The notes below the pieces were generated by a model. That model ran no database searches. It saw only the letters and a program-made list of their open reading frames with translations, and was not told where the DNA came from. A stretch of 64,000 nucleotides of DNA from Ancylobacter rudongensis. Its GTDB lineage: Bacteria; Pseudomonadota; Alphaproteobacteria; Rhizobiales; Xanthobacteraceae. Shown in pieces: positions 44,750 to 54,693 of this stretch (position 1 is its first letter; each line of letters opens with the position of its first letter). The translations under genes and the position numbers were made by a program. The stretch covers positions 248,001 to 312,000 of the forward strand of contig NZ_FMTP01000003.1 in assembly GCF_900100155.1 (NCBI RefSeq). The letters run 5' to 3'.

Positions 44750-45898
44750 ATGTCCAAACGCGACTATTACGAACTCCTCGAAGTCACCCGGACCTGCAGC
44801 GATGGCGAGCTGAAGAGCTCCTACCGCAAGCTGGCGATGAAGTGGCATCCCGACAAGAACCCCGGCAACGGCGATGCCGAGGTCCGGTTCAAGGAAATCA
44901 GCGAGGCTTACGACGTCCTCAAGGACCCGCAGAAGCGCGCAGCCTATGACCGATTCGGCCATGCCGCCTTCGATGGCGGCATGAGCGGGCAGGGCGGGCC
45001 GGGCTTCGGTTCCGATTTCGCCTCAACCTTCTCCGACATTTTCGACGACCTGTTCGGCATGTCCGGCGGCCGGCGCGGCGGCGCCAGCGGCGGCGGGCGT
45101 GGCGGGCGCGAGCGCGGGGCGGACCTGCGCTACAACATGGAAATCACGCTGGAGGAGGCGTTCTCCGGCAAGGACGCCACCATCCGCCTGCCGACCTCGA
45201 TCGTCTGCGAGACCTGCACCGGCACCGGCGCCAAGCCGGGCACCCAGCCCACCACCTGCCGCACCTGTTCGGGCAGCGGGCGCATCCGCCAGGCGCAGGG
45301 TTTCTTCACCCTGGAGCGCACCTGCCCGACCTGCCAGGGACGCGGCCAGGTGATCGAGGATCCTTGCCCGGCATGCGACGGCGCCGGGCGCACCACCAAG
45401 GAGCGCACGCTGGAAGTGGGCATTCCGGCCGGTGTCGAGGACGGCACCCGCATTCGCCTCGGCAATGAGGGCGAGGCCGGTGTGCGCGGCGGCCCGCCGG
45501 GCGACCTCTACATCTTCCTCTCGCTCGCCCCGCATGACTTCTTCCAGCGCGACGGGGCGGACCTGTTCTGCCGGGCGCCGATCTCCATGGTCACCGCCGC
45601 GCTTGGTGGCACCTGCGAGGTGCCGACCATCGACGGCGAGACCACCAAGGTGAAAATCCCCGAGGGCACGCAGTCCGGCAAGCGTTTCCGCCTGTCCGGC
45701 AAGGGCATGCCGGTACTTCGTAGCCGCACGCGCGGCGACATGTATGTGCAGGTTGTCGTCGAAACGCCGCAGAACCTGACGCGACGTCAGCGCGAACTTC
45801 TGAGCGAGTTCGATGCGGAATGTTCAAAGGACACTCATCCGGAATCGAGCGGCTTCTTCGCCCGGGTAAAGGATTTCTTTGCCGGCGATGCCGAATAA
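44750..45898 (+). CDS. dnaJ: Co-chaperone DnaJ (Hsp40, type I)
   Basis: 382 aa. J-domain with [12 protein letters not shown] (the HPD catalytic loop), Gly-rich linker (residues about 75-125), four CxxCxGxG zinc repeats ([32 protein letters not shown]) and a C-terminal substrate domain. It stimulates DnaK ATPase. It lies 210 nt after dnaK, separated by a terminator, so it may also have its own promoter. Confidence 0.97.
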   Translation: MSKRDYYELLEVTRTCSDGELKSSYRKLAMKWHPDKNPGNGDAEVRFKEISEAYDVLKDPQKRAAYDRFGHAAFDGGMSGQGGPGFGSDFASTFSDIFDDLFGMSGGRRGGASGGGRGGRERGADLRYNMEITLEEAFSGKDATIRLPTSIVCETCTGTGAKPGTQPTTCRTCSGSGRIRQAQGFFTLERTCPTCQGRGQVIEDPCPACDGAGRTTKERTLEVGIPAGVEDGTRIRLGNEGEAGVRGGPPGDLYIFLSLAPHDFFQRDGADLFCRAPISMVTAALGGTCEVPTIDGETTKVKIPEGTQSGKRFRLSGKGMPVLRSRTRGDMYVQVVVETPQNLTRRQRELLSEFDAECSKDTHPESSGFFARVKDFFAGDAE

Positions 45899-46075
45899 GC
45901 GGCGAAACGTAATCACTGCGTCATCGCGAGGCCTTAACAGGAGGCTGTCCGGCCTCTAATGTTGGCCCCGGTCTCCTGGCGCGCGGCACCTGCCTCGTCG
46001 CGTTGCCGCGCTGCCCTCGCCTCGCCGCCTCGCGTTGCGCGCCTTCCCGCCACGGCTTACCGGAATCGAAGTCGC

Positions 46076-46711
46076 ATGCTCAATCGTTCTGCCTGCCCCT
46101 CGCCGAAAGAGCGCCCCGACGAAGTCCGCTTCCTCCAGTCCTGGCTGCAGAACCCGCTGCGTACCGGCGCCGTCTCGCCCTCCGGCCGGGCCCTGGCGCG
46201 CACCATGGCGAGCTTTGTCGACCCCGAGCAGGATGGTCCGGTGATCGAGCTCGGCCCTGGCACCGGGCCGGTGACGGCGGCGCTCATCGCCCGTGGCGTC
46301 GCGCCGGAGCGGCTGGTGCTGATCGAGTACAACCCGGAATTCTGCAAGCTGCTGCGCCTGCGCTTCCCCGCCGCCACCGTCATCCAGGGCGACGCCTACA
46401 ACATGGCGCGCACGGTGGACGGCCATCTCGATGGCCCTTGCGCCGCCGTGGTGTCGAGCCTGCCGCTGTTCACCCGCCCGGCGCCCGAGCGCCACGGCCT
46501 GCTCGACCAGGCCTTCGGCCTCAGCGCCCCCCGCGCACCCTTCATCCAGTTCACCTATGCCGTCGTCTCGCCGGTGCCGCTGGCGCCGGAGCGTTTCGAC
46601 GCCCATGTCAGCCAGCGCATCTGGGCCAACCTCCCGCCCGCCCGCGTCTGGGTGTATCGTTCCAACGCCCAGCGCGCGGTGGCGCCGGAGTTGAACGCGG
46701 TCGAGGCGTGA
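46076..46711 (+). CDS. pmtA: Phospholipid N-methyltransferase PmtA-like
   Basis: 211 aa from ATG 46076; an upstream start at 45959 would add about 39 Arg/Ala-rich residues without family match. Class I SAM-binding core with VIELGPGTGPVTAALIARG and LIEYNPEFCKLLRLRFP, then GDAYNM and SSLPLF. This follows the Sinorhizobium-type PmtA that methylates phosphatidylethanolamine to phosphatidylcholine. Position after dnaKJ is conserved in related bacteria. Confidence 0.87.
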   Translation: MLNRSACPSPKERPDEVRFLQSWLQNPLRTGAVSPSGRALARTMASFVDPEQDGPVIELGPGTGPVTAALIARGVAPERLVLIEYNPEFCKLLRLRFPAATVIQGDAYNMARTVDGHLDGPCAAVVSSLPLFTRPAPERHGLLDQAFGLSAPRAPFIQFTYAVVSPVPLAPERFDAHVSQRIWANLPPARVWVYRSNAQRAVAPELNAVEA

Positions 46712-46749
46712 CGGCCGGTCGCATCAGTCGCGCCATCGCAGGAGGTCGC

Positions 46750-47334
46750 ATGCGTCTGCCCCGCATCGTCGTTTTCGCCGGCTCCATCCGCACAGGCTCC
46801 TTCTCGGCCAGCCTCGCCGCGCTGGCGGTGAAGGAACTGGCGCAGATGGCGTGCGAGCCGGTGCGGCTGTCGCTGGCCGACTACCCGATGCCGATCTATG
46901 ACGGCGACCTCGAAGCGGAAGAGGGCGTGCCGCCCGCCGCGACGCAGCTGCGCGAGCAGCTCGCCCGTGCCGATGGCGTGTTCATTGTCACCCCGGAATA
47001 CAATGCCGGCCTGCCGCCGCTGCTGAAGAACGCGCTCGACTGGGCAAGCCGGGTGCGCGGCGGCGAGGGCGACGCCTTCAAGGGCCCGGTCTACGCCATC
47101 GGCTCCTCCTCGCCCGGCGGTTTAGGTGGCTACCGCGCCTCCATGATGCTGCGCCAGACCCTGGCGCTCGGCCTCGGCTGCCTCGTGCTGGCCGAGCAGG
47201 TGATGCTGGCGGGCGCGTCCAGTGCCTTCGACGAGCGTGGTGACTTCAAGGACGAGAAGGCCCGCGAAAGGTTGCGCGCGGTGATGACAGCGCTTATCGA
47301 GCAGGCGGCGCTGCGGGCGGGTCTGCGCGCCTAG
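46750..47334 (+). CDS. NADPH-dependent FMN reductase (ChrR-like)
   Basis: 194 aa from ATG 46750, with CAGGAGG 5 nt upstream. Flavodoxin-like fold: [17 protein letters not shown] binds the FMN phosphate, [26 protein letters not shown] is the isoalloxazine loop, and [13 protein letters not shown] follows. Members reduce quinones, chromate or FMN. It starts 38 nt after pmtA and is probably co-transcribed with it and pyrF. Confidence 0.93.
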   Translation: MRLPRIVVFAGSIRTGSFSASLAALAVKELAQMACEPVRLSLADYPMPIYDGDLEAEEGVPPAATQLREQLARADGVFIVTPEYNAGLPPLLKNALDWASRVRGGEGDAFKGPVYAIGSSSPGGLGGYRASMMLRQTLALGLGCLVLAEQVMLAGASSAFDERGDFKDEKARERLRAVMTALIEQAALRAGLRA

Positions 47335-47408
47335 AGAGACCGGAGCCTTTCTCCTCGCGGAAGTTGGTCGACTTTTGCAGAGAGTACTCAAGCGCGGAGA
47401 CCGTCTTC

Positions 47409-48119
47409 ATGCACGCCCCCGTTCCCGATCCGCGCGACCGGCTCATCGTCGCGCTCGACCTGCCCTCGGTCGGGGCGGCGGAGAGCATCGTCTCCCGGCT
47501 CGGCGACAGCGTGAGCTTCTACAAGATCGGCTATGAGCTCGGCTTTGCCGGCGGCCTCGGCCTTGCCCGCGAGCTGATCGCCGATGGCCGCAAGGTGTTC
47601 ATCGACTTCAAGCTGCACGATATCGGCAACACGGTGGCGCGCGGCGTCGCCAGCCTCGCCGGGCTCGGCGCCAGCTTCGCCACCGTGCACGCCTACCCCC
47701 AGACCATGCGCGCGGCGATGGAAGGCAAGGGGGCGAGCCCGCTGCGCATCCTCGCCGTCACCGTGCTGACCTCCTATGACGCGGCCGACCTCACCGAGGC
47801 CGGCTATGCCGCGAGCGTCGCCGAAACAGTGGCGCGCCGGGTGGCGCAGGCGCGCGAGATCGGCATTGACGGTATCGTCTGCGCCCCGACCGACGCGACC
47901 TCCGTGCGCGCCGCGCTCGGCCCCAAGGGCGCCATCGTCACCCCCGGCGTGCGTCCGGACGGCAGCGACGTCGGCGACCAGAAGCGCATCGCCACGCCGT
48001 TTGCCGCCATCCGCGCCGGTGCCGACCATCTGGTGGTCGGCCGGCCGATCGTCGCCTCGCCCGATCCCGCCGCAGCCGCCCGTGCGGTGCAGGCCGAAAT
48101 CGCCCGCGCCCTTTCCTGA
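47409..48119 (+). CDS. pyrF: Orotidine 5'-phosphate decarboxylase
   Basis: 236 aa from ATG 47409. The catalytic array is complete: [24 protein letters not shown] (Lys-Asp-x-Lys-Asp catalytic tetrad region), and the late [17 protein letters not shown] and [12 protein letters not shown] phosphate loops. It makes UMP, the last step of de novo pyrimidine synthesis. It is followed 24 nt later by the DUF1330 gene. Confidence 0.96.
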   Translation: MHAPVPDPRDRLIVALDLPSVGAAESIVSRLGDSVSFYKIGYELGFAGGLGLARELIADGRKVFIDFKLHDIGNTVARGVASLAGLGASFATVHAYPQTMRAAMEGKGASPLRILAVTVLTSYDAADLTEAGYAASVAETVARRVAQAREIGIDGIVCAPTDATSVRAALGPKGAIVTPGVRPDGSDVGDQKRIATPFAAIRAGADHLVVGRPIVASPDPAAAARAVQAEIARALS

Positions 48120-48143
48120 ACCGACGCAAAAGGACCGAGAACA

Positions 48144-48764
48144 ATGGCCAAGGGCTACTGGATCAGCCGCCTCGATGTGCACGACACGGACGGCTACAAG
48201 CCCTATCTACAGGGCGCGGAGCCGGCGATCGCCGCCTTTGGCGGGCGTTTCCTGGTGCGCGGCGGCACGCCTGAGGCGCTGGAGGGCACCGCGCGCTCGC
48301 GCAATGTCGTGGTCGAATTCAAGGATTACGACACCGCCCTCGCCTGCTTCCACTCGCCGGAATACCAGGCCGCCTACACCCATCGCGTGGCCTCCTCGGA
48401 GGGCGAGCACCTGATCATCGAGGGCTATGAGGGCGACCAACCCGCTTCCGGCACCATTTCCGGCCCGGCGGCCGGGCCCGGCACCGGCTATTGGGTGATG
48501 CGGATCGATGTTCACGACATGGAGACCTACAAGTCCTATGTCGCGGCCGATGCCATCGCCATCGCGAAATATGAAGGCTGGTTTGTGGTGCGCGGCGGCC
48601 GGCACGAGGGGGTGCACGGTGCGGCCCGCTCGCGCAACGTGCTGGTCGCCTTCAAGGACCTTAAGACCGCGCTAGCCTGCTACCACTCGCCGGAATATCA
48701 GGCGGCGCTGGCTTTCCGCAGCAAGGCGGCGGTGGCCGAGGTGATCGCCATCGTTGGCGTGTGA
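48144..48764 (+). CDS. Tandem DUF1330 protein
   Basis: 206 aa made of two DUF1330 units of about 95 residues. Unit 1 (GYWISRLDVHDTDGYKPYL...FLVRGG...ARSRNVVVEFKD...CFHSPEYQAAY) is repeated as unit 2 (GYWVMRIDVHDMETYKSYV...FVVRGG...ARSRNVLVAFKD...CYHSPEYQAAL), joined by a Gly/Pro/Ala linker. DUF1330 is a small dimeric ferredoxin-like fold of unknown function; fusion mimics the dimer. It follows pyrF closely. Confidence 0.92.
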   Translation: MAKGYWISRLDVHDTDGYKPYLQGAEPAIAAFGGRFLVRGGTPEALEGTARSRNVVVEFKDYDTALACFHSPEYQAAYTHRVASSEGEHLIIEGYEGDQPASGTISGPAAGPGTGYWVMRIDVHDMETYKSYVAADAIAIAKYEGWFVVRGGRHEGVHGAARSRNVLVAFKDLKTALACYHSPEYQAALAFRSKAAVAEVIAIVGV

Positions 48765-48953
48765 GGGCTGCTTTCGGCGGCTTCACGCGGCTTTGTCGCG
48801 CCCCGGCCCGCGTGATGGTGGACAAGCGTGGGGAGTCCTGCTATGTGCCCTCACCCTGATTGGCTGCCCGCCATCCCGTAGGTTTCGGGAGACCCGCGCC
48901 AATCGCCAGAATTCAACGATGCGCGATACGCGAAGCACGAAAGAGGAAGACAC

Positions 48954-49196
48954 GTGCAGGTTCTCGTTCGGGACAACAACGTCGATCAGGCCCTCAAGGC
49001 GCTGAAGAAGAAGATGCAGCGCGAAGGCATCTTTCGCGAGATGAAGCTGCGCGGGCACTACGAGAAGCCGTCCGAGAAGCGCGCCCGCGAGGAGGCCGAG
49101 GCCGTCCGTCGTGCGCGCAAGCTGGCCCGCAAGCGCGCCCAGCGCGAAGGCCTGCTGCCCTCGAAGCCCAAGGTCGTTCCCAGCGGCCCCCGCTGA
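48954..49196 (+). CDS. rpsU: 30S ribosomal protein S21
   Basis: 80 aa with GTG start, supported by AAGAGGAAG upstream. [40 protein letters not shown] is the complete S21 core (described here by its start and the YEKPS segment), followed by a long Arg/Lys-rich helical tail as usual in alphaproteobacteria. Confidence 0.97.
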   Translation: MQVLVRDNNVDQALKALKKKMQREGIFREMKLRGHYEKPSEKRAREEAEAVRRARKLARKRAQREGLLPSKPKVVPSGPR

Positions 49197-49246
49197 GACG
49201 ACGCCGGATGGCCCCGGCAGGGGCTGTCGGGACGCAAGAGATTTCC

Positions 49247-49277
49247 AAGCGCGGTGACGCCAGTCGCCGCGCTTTTT
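49247..49277 (+). terminator. Terminator of rpsU
   Basis: Arms of 12 bp (AAGCGCGGTGAC 49247-49258 and GTCGCCGCGCTT 49263-49274, one G-T pair), loop GCCA, then TTT. The stem ends about 20 nt before the acetyltransferase start. Confidence 0.9.
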
Positions 49278-49296
49278 GCGTTGGAGATTCACCCGC

Positions 49297-49761
49297 ATGA
49301 CATCCGCCGGCACCGTGTCGGACCTGCGCAGGGTCCCCGCCTTCACGGCCGTGGTCGCCGAACGTGTCTGGCGGGCGTGGTGGGAGGCGGACGGCGTGCC
49401 GCTTGCCGCCCTGCGCGCCCGGCTCGACGAGAGCCTTGGGCCGAACGCGGTGCCGACGACCTTCGTCGCGCATGAAGGCGCGCGCTTTCGCGGCTGCGTC
49501 GCACTCATCGCCAGCGATCTCGACCAGCGTCCGCAACTGACACCCTGGGCGGCCGCGCTGTGGGTGGAGCCTGAGGTGAGAGCGCAGGGCATCGGCGCCG
49601 CCCTGCTGGCGCATGCGACCGAGGCGGCGTTCGCGGCCGGCCATGCGCAAGTCTATCTGGCGGCGGAGGCGCCGCTGGCGCCCTATTACGCCGCGCGCGG
49701 CTGGGCACTCAGCGAATCGGATGTCGACGGGCTGGAGATTTTCGTCCGGCGCAAGGGCTAG
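49297..49761 (+). CDS. GNAT-family N-acetyltransferase
   Basis: 154 aa from ATG 49297; a start seven codons upstream would overlap the rpsU terminator. Motif A is visible as LWVEPEVRAQGIGAALLAHA (R/Q-x-x-G-x-G/A), followed by VYLAAEAPLAPYYAARGWAL and a short C-terminal strand. It transfers acetyl from acetyl-CoA to an unknown amine. Confidence 0.9.
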   Translation: MTSAGTVSDLRRVPAFTAVVAERVWRAWWEADGVPLAALRARLDESLGPNAVPTTFVAHEGARFRGCVALIASDLDQRPQLTPWAAALWVEPEVRAQGIGAALLAHATEAAFAAGHAQVYLAAEAPLAPYYAARGWALSESDVDGLEIFVRRKG

Positions 49762-49788
49762 AGGCGACGCCTTCGCTCGGCGCCGCGG

Positions 49789-50061
49789 CTACTGGCGATT
49801 ATAGGGAATCGTGTACTCGCCGGCGCGGATGCGCTCGGCCAGGCGCTCGGCAAAGCCGGCGGCGGCTTCCTCGCCATAGGTGGCGACCATCGAGCGGATG
49901 GCGGTGAACAGGGCCGCCTGGGCAAGGCAGTCCTCGTCGAGCCCGTCATAGACGGCCTCGTTCCACGCCTCATCGAGATAGGCGAGCGCAGCATGGCGCT
50001 CGTCCTCGTGAGCCTGGTCGGCCTTGTCGTCGATATCGAGCGTTCCAGGAAGCTGAGACAA
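49789..50061 (-). CDS. Small acidic protein of unknown function (TTG start)
   Basis: 90 aa. The TTG start (complement of 50059-50061) is chosen because GGAGGA lies 6 nt upstream; a longer ATG frame from 50136 has no ribosome site. The protein is acidic, mostly helical, with DERHAALAYLDEAWNEAVYDGLDEDCLAQAALF in its first half (shown only as its key region) and ends IRAGEYTIPYNRQ. I do not recognise the family; codon use resembles the neighbours. It converges with the GNAT gene. Confidence 0.75.
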   Translation of the reverse strand: MSQLPGTLDIDDKADQAHEDERHAALAYLDEAWNEAVYDGLDEDCLAQAALFTAIRSMVATYGEEAAAGFAERLAERIRAGEYTIPYNRQ

Positions 50062-50230
50062 ACCAAATCCTCCGCGTGCCGAGTTTCCGCCCTGCGGGGC
50101 ACGCAACGACCAAACCTTAGCATGCCCCGGCGGCACGTCCGCCCAAGAATTGAAGGACGGTTAATTTGCCGCGGCAAAAATGCGACAGGTGTGACATAAT
50201 CGTTCGATCGCCCGGCTCCTGCGCCGCGGC

Positions 50231-50635
50231 TCAGTTGCTGCCGTAGCGGGTCGCAACGTCGCGGGCGAGCTTGGCGCCGGTCTCCAGATAGCGCTGGCTG
50301 GCCAGTTCCGCCGAGGGCGTGCAGACGCGATAGACTTGCCGATAGCTCTCATAGCCGGCGTTGAAGGCGCCGGTGAGCTGGCCACGGCGGGCGCCGGCGG
50401 GCGCCTCCACATCCAGAAGGCTCTGCATCTCGTCGCGCCAGCGCGTCGCCTCGGCCGCCCCGCAAAGCGGGCGCAGATAGTGCAGGGCGCCAAGGATTTC
50501 GGCCAGATGCAGCAGCTCGCCCTCATAGGGCGGGGCACCGCCCTGGGTCGCCTGCGCCGCCGCCGGCCGTGTGGCGAGGGCGAGGGTCGCCAGCAGCAGG
50601 GCGAGCAGTAGGGTGACGGGCGCAGTGCGTCGCAT
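50231..50635 (-). CDS. TIGR02301-family exported protein
   Basis: 134 aa from ATG 50633-50635, with signal peptide cleaved after RPAAA-Q. The mature protein carries the family pattern: YEGELLHLAEILGALHYLRPLC, WRDEMQSLLDVE, GAFNAGYESYRQVYRVCTPSAELA. Two cysteines probably pair. The family is restricted to alphaproteobacteria and has no known function. It lies 49 nt downstream of the Nudix gene. Confidence 0.9.
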   Translation of the reverse strand: MRRTAPVTLLLALLLATLALATRPAAAQATQGGAPPYEGELLHLAEILGALHYLRPLCGAAEATRWRDEMQSLLDVEAPAGARRGQLTGAFNAGYESYRQVYRVCTPSAELASQRYLETGAKLARDVATRYGSN

Positions 50636-50684
50636 GGGCGTGTGGTGCGCCGGCGCCGCGCGAGCGTCAAGAGCCCGCATGGGC

Positions 50685-51128
50685 CTACTGAGCCTCCGGC
50701 GCGTCGTCGGCCCGTGCCAGCAGACAGGCCGCCTCAATGATGCCGGTGAGCCCCTCGGTCGTTTCCTGCGGCAGGGCCTCGGGATCGAACCAGCCGACTT
50801 CCGCCGCCTCGGGGCCGATGCGGGGCTCGCCGCCCACCCAACGCGCGGCATGGCTCACCACCACGAAATGGGCGGCCAGCACGCCTTCCCGATCATGCTG
50901 GATGATGTCGAGTGCGCCGGCGACGCCGACAATCGCGCAGGTCACACCCACCTCTTCCATCACCTCGCGCGCGGCCGCCTCGGCCAGCGTCTCGCCCGGC
51001 TCGACCCGCCCGCCCGGCAAGGTCCACAGCCCCAGCGAAGGAGGCCGGCCGCGCCGGGCCAGCAGGACCTTGCCATCGCGGAAGACGGCGGCGCTGGTGG
51101 CGAGCACGGGGCGGGGCATGTTCGGCAT
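50685..51128 (-). CDS. Nudix hydrolase
   Basis: 147 aa. Nudix box GGRVEPGETLAEAAAREVMEEVGV fits GX5EX7REUXEEXGU exactly (positions about 40-62). The FRDGKVLLARRGRPPSLGLW start resembles small ADP-ribose/NADH pyrophosphatase-like members. Start could be M1 or M4. Divergent from the porin-like gene. Confidence 0.93.
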   Translation of the reverse strand: MPNMPRPVLATSAAVFRDGKVLLARRGRPPSLGLWTLPGGRVEPGETLAEAAAREVMEEVGVTCAIVGVAGALDIIQHDREGVLAAHFVVVSHAARWVGGEPRIGPEAAEVGWFDPEALPQETTEGLTGIIEAACLLARADDAPEAQ

Positions 51129-51266
51129 GGCGGGCGTCCGGTGAACGAATCAGGCCATCCTATCCGGTTTCGCCCCCGGCGCCGGAAGCGGCAAGGCTTG
51201 ACCGCGCCCGATTGGAGCCGCATTCGGATCGGAAAATCGGCACGGTTGCAGGCGACGGGGGACAAC

Positions 51267-51578
51267 ATGGGCAGGACGGCGACGAACGGACGCAGCGCCC
51301 GGCGCTCGGGTGCCCAGGCCCTGCTTCTCGCCGGGGCAACGCTCCTCGGCAGCCTGCCGGCAGCGGCACAGGCCACCGCCCCCGGCCGCCCAGCCAACAC
51401 CGCCGCCGCCGAGAAGAGCGATCCCGCCTGCGCCCGCTATGGCGCCGGCTTCACCCGCCTGGCCGGGTCCTCCACCTGCGTGAAGATCAGCGGCAGCGTG
51501 CAGACCGACCTCTATTCCACCGATGTGAACAGCACGAGCCGGGTCGACGCCCTCGCGCCGGGACTGAAGAGCCGATAG
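51267..51578 (+). CDS. Small exported protein resembling the N-terminus of a rhizobial porin
   Basis: 103 aa with signal peptide (cleavage after LPAAAQA). The mature part has CARYGAGFTRLAGSSTCVKISG, matching the conserved start of Porin_2-family porins (cysteine - YGAGF - G-T-C-LKIGG), then a single strand (SVQTDLYSTD) and stops. A full porin has about 400 more residues, so this is a stand-alone first strand, a decayed porin, or a distinct mini-protein. GGGGGAC precedes the ATG. It converges with dapE (13 nt). Confidence 0.72.
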   Translation: MGRTATNGRSARRSGAQALLLAGATLLGSLPAAAQATAPGRPANTAAAEKSDPACARYGAGFTRLAGSSTCVKISGSVQTDLYSTDVNSTSRVDALAPGLKSR

Positions 51579-51591
51579 GCCGCGTCCGCCC

Positions 51592-52806
51592 TCAGCGCCC
51601 GAACAGCGCGAAGTAGCGGGCGATCACACCGGCATAGACGCGGGTGAGCGCCGCCACCTCTCCGACCGGCGTCGATTCGTCCACCGCATGCATGCTGGTG
51701 CCCACCAGCCCAAACTCGACCACCGGGCAGTGATCCTTGATGAAGCGCGCATCCGAGGTGCCGCCCGTGGTGGAGAGTTCCGGCCGGCGGCCGGTCGCCG
51801 CCGCGATCGCCTCGACCACGAGGTCGACGAATTCGCCCGGGGCGGTGAGGAAGCTGTCGGAGGAGCGGGCCTCGAAGGCGAGGGTGAAACGCACCTCGTT
51901 GCCGGCTGCCGCCCTCAGGCGCCGCTCGATCTCGGCGGCGAGCGTGTCCGGCGTCCACAGGTCGTTGAAGCGAATATTGAAGCGCGCCCGCGCCTCGGCG
52001 GGAATCACGTTGAAGGCCGGATTGCCGACATCGACCGAGACGATCTCAAGGTTCGACGCCTGGAAGTGCGCGTTGCCGCCGTCCAGCGGCTCGGCTTTCA
52101 GCGCGGCGAGCAGCTTCACCATGCCGGGAATCGGGTTCTCGGCGAGATGGGGATAGCCGACATGGCCCTGCCGGCCATGCACGGTGAGCGTGCCGGACAG
52201 CGAGCCGCGCCGGCCGATCTTCACCATGTCGCCCAGCGTTGCCCGCGAGGTGGGCTCACCCAGCACACAATGGTCGATCCGCTCGTCGCGGTCGGCCAGC
52301 CAGCGCAGCAGCTTCTCGGTGCCGTTGATCGCCGGGCCCTCCTCGTCGCCGGTGAGCAGGAAGGAGATCGAGCCCGGCAGCTCCGCATGGTCGGGGTCGT
52401 GGCCATGGGCGCCGGCAAAATCGAGCCCGGCCGCGATGAAGGCGGCGACGCCGCCCTTCATGTCGACCGCGCCGCGCCCATAGATGACCCCCTCGTGGAT
52501 CGCGCCCTCGAAGGGGGGAAAGCGCCAATGCGCGGCATCGCCGGGCGGCACCACGTCGGTATGGCCGGCAAAGCACAGATTGGGGCCGCGCGTGCCGAAG
52601 CGGGCATAGAGATTCTCCACATCCGGCGTGTCCGGGCCGGTCAGCGTCACCCGGTGGGTGGCGAAGCCGGCATTGGAGAGCACGGCGTCGAGATAGGCCA
52701 GCGCGCCGCCCTCCGCCGGGGTAACGGAGGGGCAGCGTATCAGCGTGCGCAGGATATCGACGGGGTCTGCCGGGGCGGCGGAAACGACGGAAGGGGTGGC
52801 GGACAT
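51592..52806 (-). CDS. dapE: Succinyl-diaminopimelate desuccinylase
   Basis: 404 aa from ATG 52804-52806 (GGAGAGG upstream). M20 peptidase: [14 protein letters not shown] with metal-ligand His and catalytic Asp, [15 protein letters not shown] with the bridging Asp, LTGDEEGPA with the catalytic Glu, and late [15 protein letters not shown] with the last His. It makes LL-diaminopimelate for lysine and peptidoglycan. It sits 147 nt after dapD on the same strand. Confidence 0.95.
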   Translation of the reverse strand: MSATPSVVSAAPADPVDILRTLIRCPSVTPAEGGALAYLDAVLSNAGFATHRVTLTGPDTPDVENLYARFGTRGPNLCFAGHTDVVPPGDAAHWRFPPFEGAIHEGVIYGRGAVDMKGGVAAFIAAGLDFAGAHGHDPDHAELPGSISFLLTGDEEGPAINGTEKLLRWLADRDERIDHCVLGEPTSRATLGDMVKIGRRGSLSGTLTVHGRQGHVGYPHLAENPIPGMVKLLAALKAEPLDGGNAHFQASNLEIVSVDVGNPAFNVIPAEARARFNIRFNDLWTPDTLAAEIERRLRAAAGNEVRFTLAFEARSSDSFLTAPGEFVDLVVEAIAAATGRRPELSTTGGTSDARFIKDHCPVVEFGLVGTSMHAVDESTPVGEVAALTRVYAGVIARYFALFGR

Positions 52807-52953
52807 GCGTGATCCTCTCCTCGTCATCCCGGACGGCCGGCGGCCGAGCGGGGATCGCGGGCCGGCCCCATGGCCGCCTGCCGCGAACGGTCCCGGCTCT
52901 TGGCTACGCTTCGGCCGGGATGACGGTCAAGCGGGAGCGCGAGGAACCGGCGC

Positions 52954-53796
52954 TCAGTCGCGCAGCAGGTCGTTGATCGAAGTCTTGGAGCGGGTCTGCT
53001 CGTCCACGCGCTTGACGATCACCGCGCAGTAGAGCGAGGGCCCCGGCTGGCCGTTCGGCAGCGGCTTGCCGGGCAGGGCGCCGGGCACGACGACCGAATA
53101 GGCCGGCACTTCGCCGATGAAGACCTCGCCAGTGGCGCGGTCGATGATCTTGGTGGTGGCGGAGATGAACACGCCCATGGAGAGCACCGCGCCGCGGCGG
53201 ACGATGACGCCCTCGACCACTTCCGAGCGGGCGCCGATGAAGCAGTCATCCTCGATGATGACCGGGCCGGCCTGCAGCGGCTCCAGCACGCCGCCAATGC
53301 CGACGCCGCCGGACAGATGCACGTTCTTGCCGATCTGGGCGCAGGAGCCGACGGTCGCCCAGGTGTCGACCATCGAGCCGGCATCGACGCGGGCGCCGAG
53401 ATTCACGAAGGAGGGCATCAGCACCACATTCGGCGCGATGAAGGCGGAGCGGCGGACGATGGCGCCCGGCACGGCGCGGAAGCCGGCGGCACGGAACTCG
53501 GCCTCACCCCAGGCCTCGAACTTGGAGGGCACCTTGTCCCACCAATGGGCGCCGCCGGGGGCGCCGGGAATGGCGGTCATGTCGTTGAGGCGGAAAGAGA
53601 GCAGCACCGCCTTCTTGAGCCACTGGTTGACGGTCCAGTGGCCGTCCGCGCCCGGCTCGGCGACGCGCGCCGTGCCGGCGTCGAGCAGGGCCAGCGCCTC
53701 GTTCACCGCATGACGAATCTCGCCGCCGGTCTCGAAATTGACCTCCGCCCGGTTGTCGAAGGCGGTTTCGATGATGCTCTGAAGCTGGCTCGACAT
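52954..53796 (-). CDS. dapD: Tetrahydrodipicolinate N-succinyltransferase
   Basis: 280 aa. An N-terminal helical domain is followed by a left-handed beta-helix of hexapeptide repeats ([22 protein letters not shown], with [23 protein letters not shown] as its core) and the DapD C-terminus [22 protein letters not shown]. It succinylates tetrahydrodipicolinate, the step before DapE in this pathway. Order dapD then dapE on one strand indicates an operon. Confidence 0.96.
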   Translation of the reverse strand: MSSQLQSIIETAFDNRAEVNFETGGEIRHAVNEALALLDAGTARVAEPGADGHWTVNQWLKKAVLLSFRLNDMTAIPGAPGGAHWWDKVPSKFEAWGEAEFRAAGFRAVPGAIVRRSAFIAPNVVLMPSFVNLGARVDAGSMVDTWATVGSCAQIGKNVHLSGGVGIGGVLEPLQAGPVIIEDDCFIGARSEVVEGVIVRRGAVLSMGVFISATTKIIDRATGEVFIGEVPAYSVVVPGALPGKPLPNGQPGPSLYCAVIVKRVDEQTRSKTSINDLLRD

Positions 53797-53861
53797 GTCA
53801 TTCTCCGCTGTTCGCGGGTCTTGTCCGGTCGCCGGGCGCTTCTGTCAACGGTCCAGTCGCA

Positions 53862-54587
53862 TCAGGAGCTCCGAAGGCCGTTCAGGAACGCCGTCAGATC
53901 GTCCGTCACCACGTCGATATGGGCGCCGTCGCGGCCCTCATGCTCCCACGCCTCGCGGTCGGCGGGGTTCACGGCAAGGCCCGGCGGCGCCACCAGCACG
54001 GTGCGCATACCGAGCATGGCCGGCACTTCGAGATTGCGGGCGAGGTCCTCGAACATCGCCGCCCGGGTCGGGTCGACCTCGAAGCGGGTGAGGAAACCGC
54101 GATAGGCGATCTCGTGCGGCTTGGGGTGGAATTCCGAGGAGACGATGTCGTGCACATCGGCGAAGTGCTCGGAAATGCCGAGCTTGGCGAGAACCTGCTC
54201 GGCATGGCCGCGCGAGCCATTGGTGTAGACCAGCTTGCGGCCCGGCAGCGCGCCGAGCGCCTCGCCCAGCGCCGGGGCGGCGTCGAGGCTGGCGAGGTCG
54301 ATGGCGTGGACATGGGCGAGAAAGTCGTCCGGGTCCATCGCGTGCTCGATCATCAGCCCGCGCAGCGAGGTGCCGTATTTCCGGTAATAGCCCTTCTGCA
54401 GCGCGAAGGCCTCGTCCAGCGTCAGGCCGAGAAAGTTCGCGATATAGGCGCGCATCTTCATGTCGATCTGCCGCCACAGGTCGAGCCCGGGCGGGTAGAG
54501 CGTGTTGTCGAGGTCGAACACCCAGGTCTCGACATGGGAGAAGTCGATGGGTGCGGTGGCGCGGGCTTCGATGGGGGGCGTCGTCAT
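53862..54587 (-). CDS. HAD-family pyrimidine 5'-nucleotidase (SSM1-like)
   Basis: 241 aa from ATG 54585-54587. HAD motif I FDLDNTLYPP, motif II YTNGSRGHAEQVL, motif III with FHPKPHEIAYRGFL, motif IV AAMFEDLARNLEVP. The DLDNTLYPP variant is characteristic of SSM1/pyrimidine 5'-nucleotidases that dephosphorylate UMP or CMP. It lies 65 nt upstream of dapD and after argB on the same strand, a neighbourhood common in this order. Confidence 0.9.
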   Translation of the reverse strand: MTTPPIEARATAPIDFSHVETWVFDLDNTLYPPGLDLWRQIDMKMRAYIANFLGLTLDEAFALQKGYYRKYGTSLRGLMIEHAMDPDDFLAHVHAIDLASLDAAPALGEALGALPGRKLVYTNGSRGHAEQVLAKLGISEHFADVHDIVSSEFHPKPHEIAYRGFLTRFEVDPTRAAMFEDLARNLEVPAMLGMRTVLVAPPGLAVNPADREAWEHEGRDGAHIDVVTDDLTAFLNGLRSS

Positions 54588-54693
54588 GGCGCCATCCATA
54601 GCGAAGACCGGGCCGTCGGGCGAGGCCTTCGTCATCCCGGTTGCTGCGCAGCGAAAGGCCGGGATGACGCGTGGGGTCGCGCGATGTCTGGCG

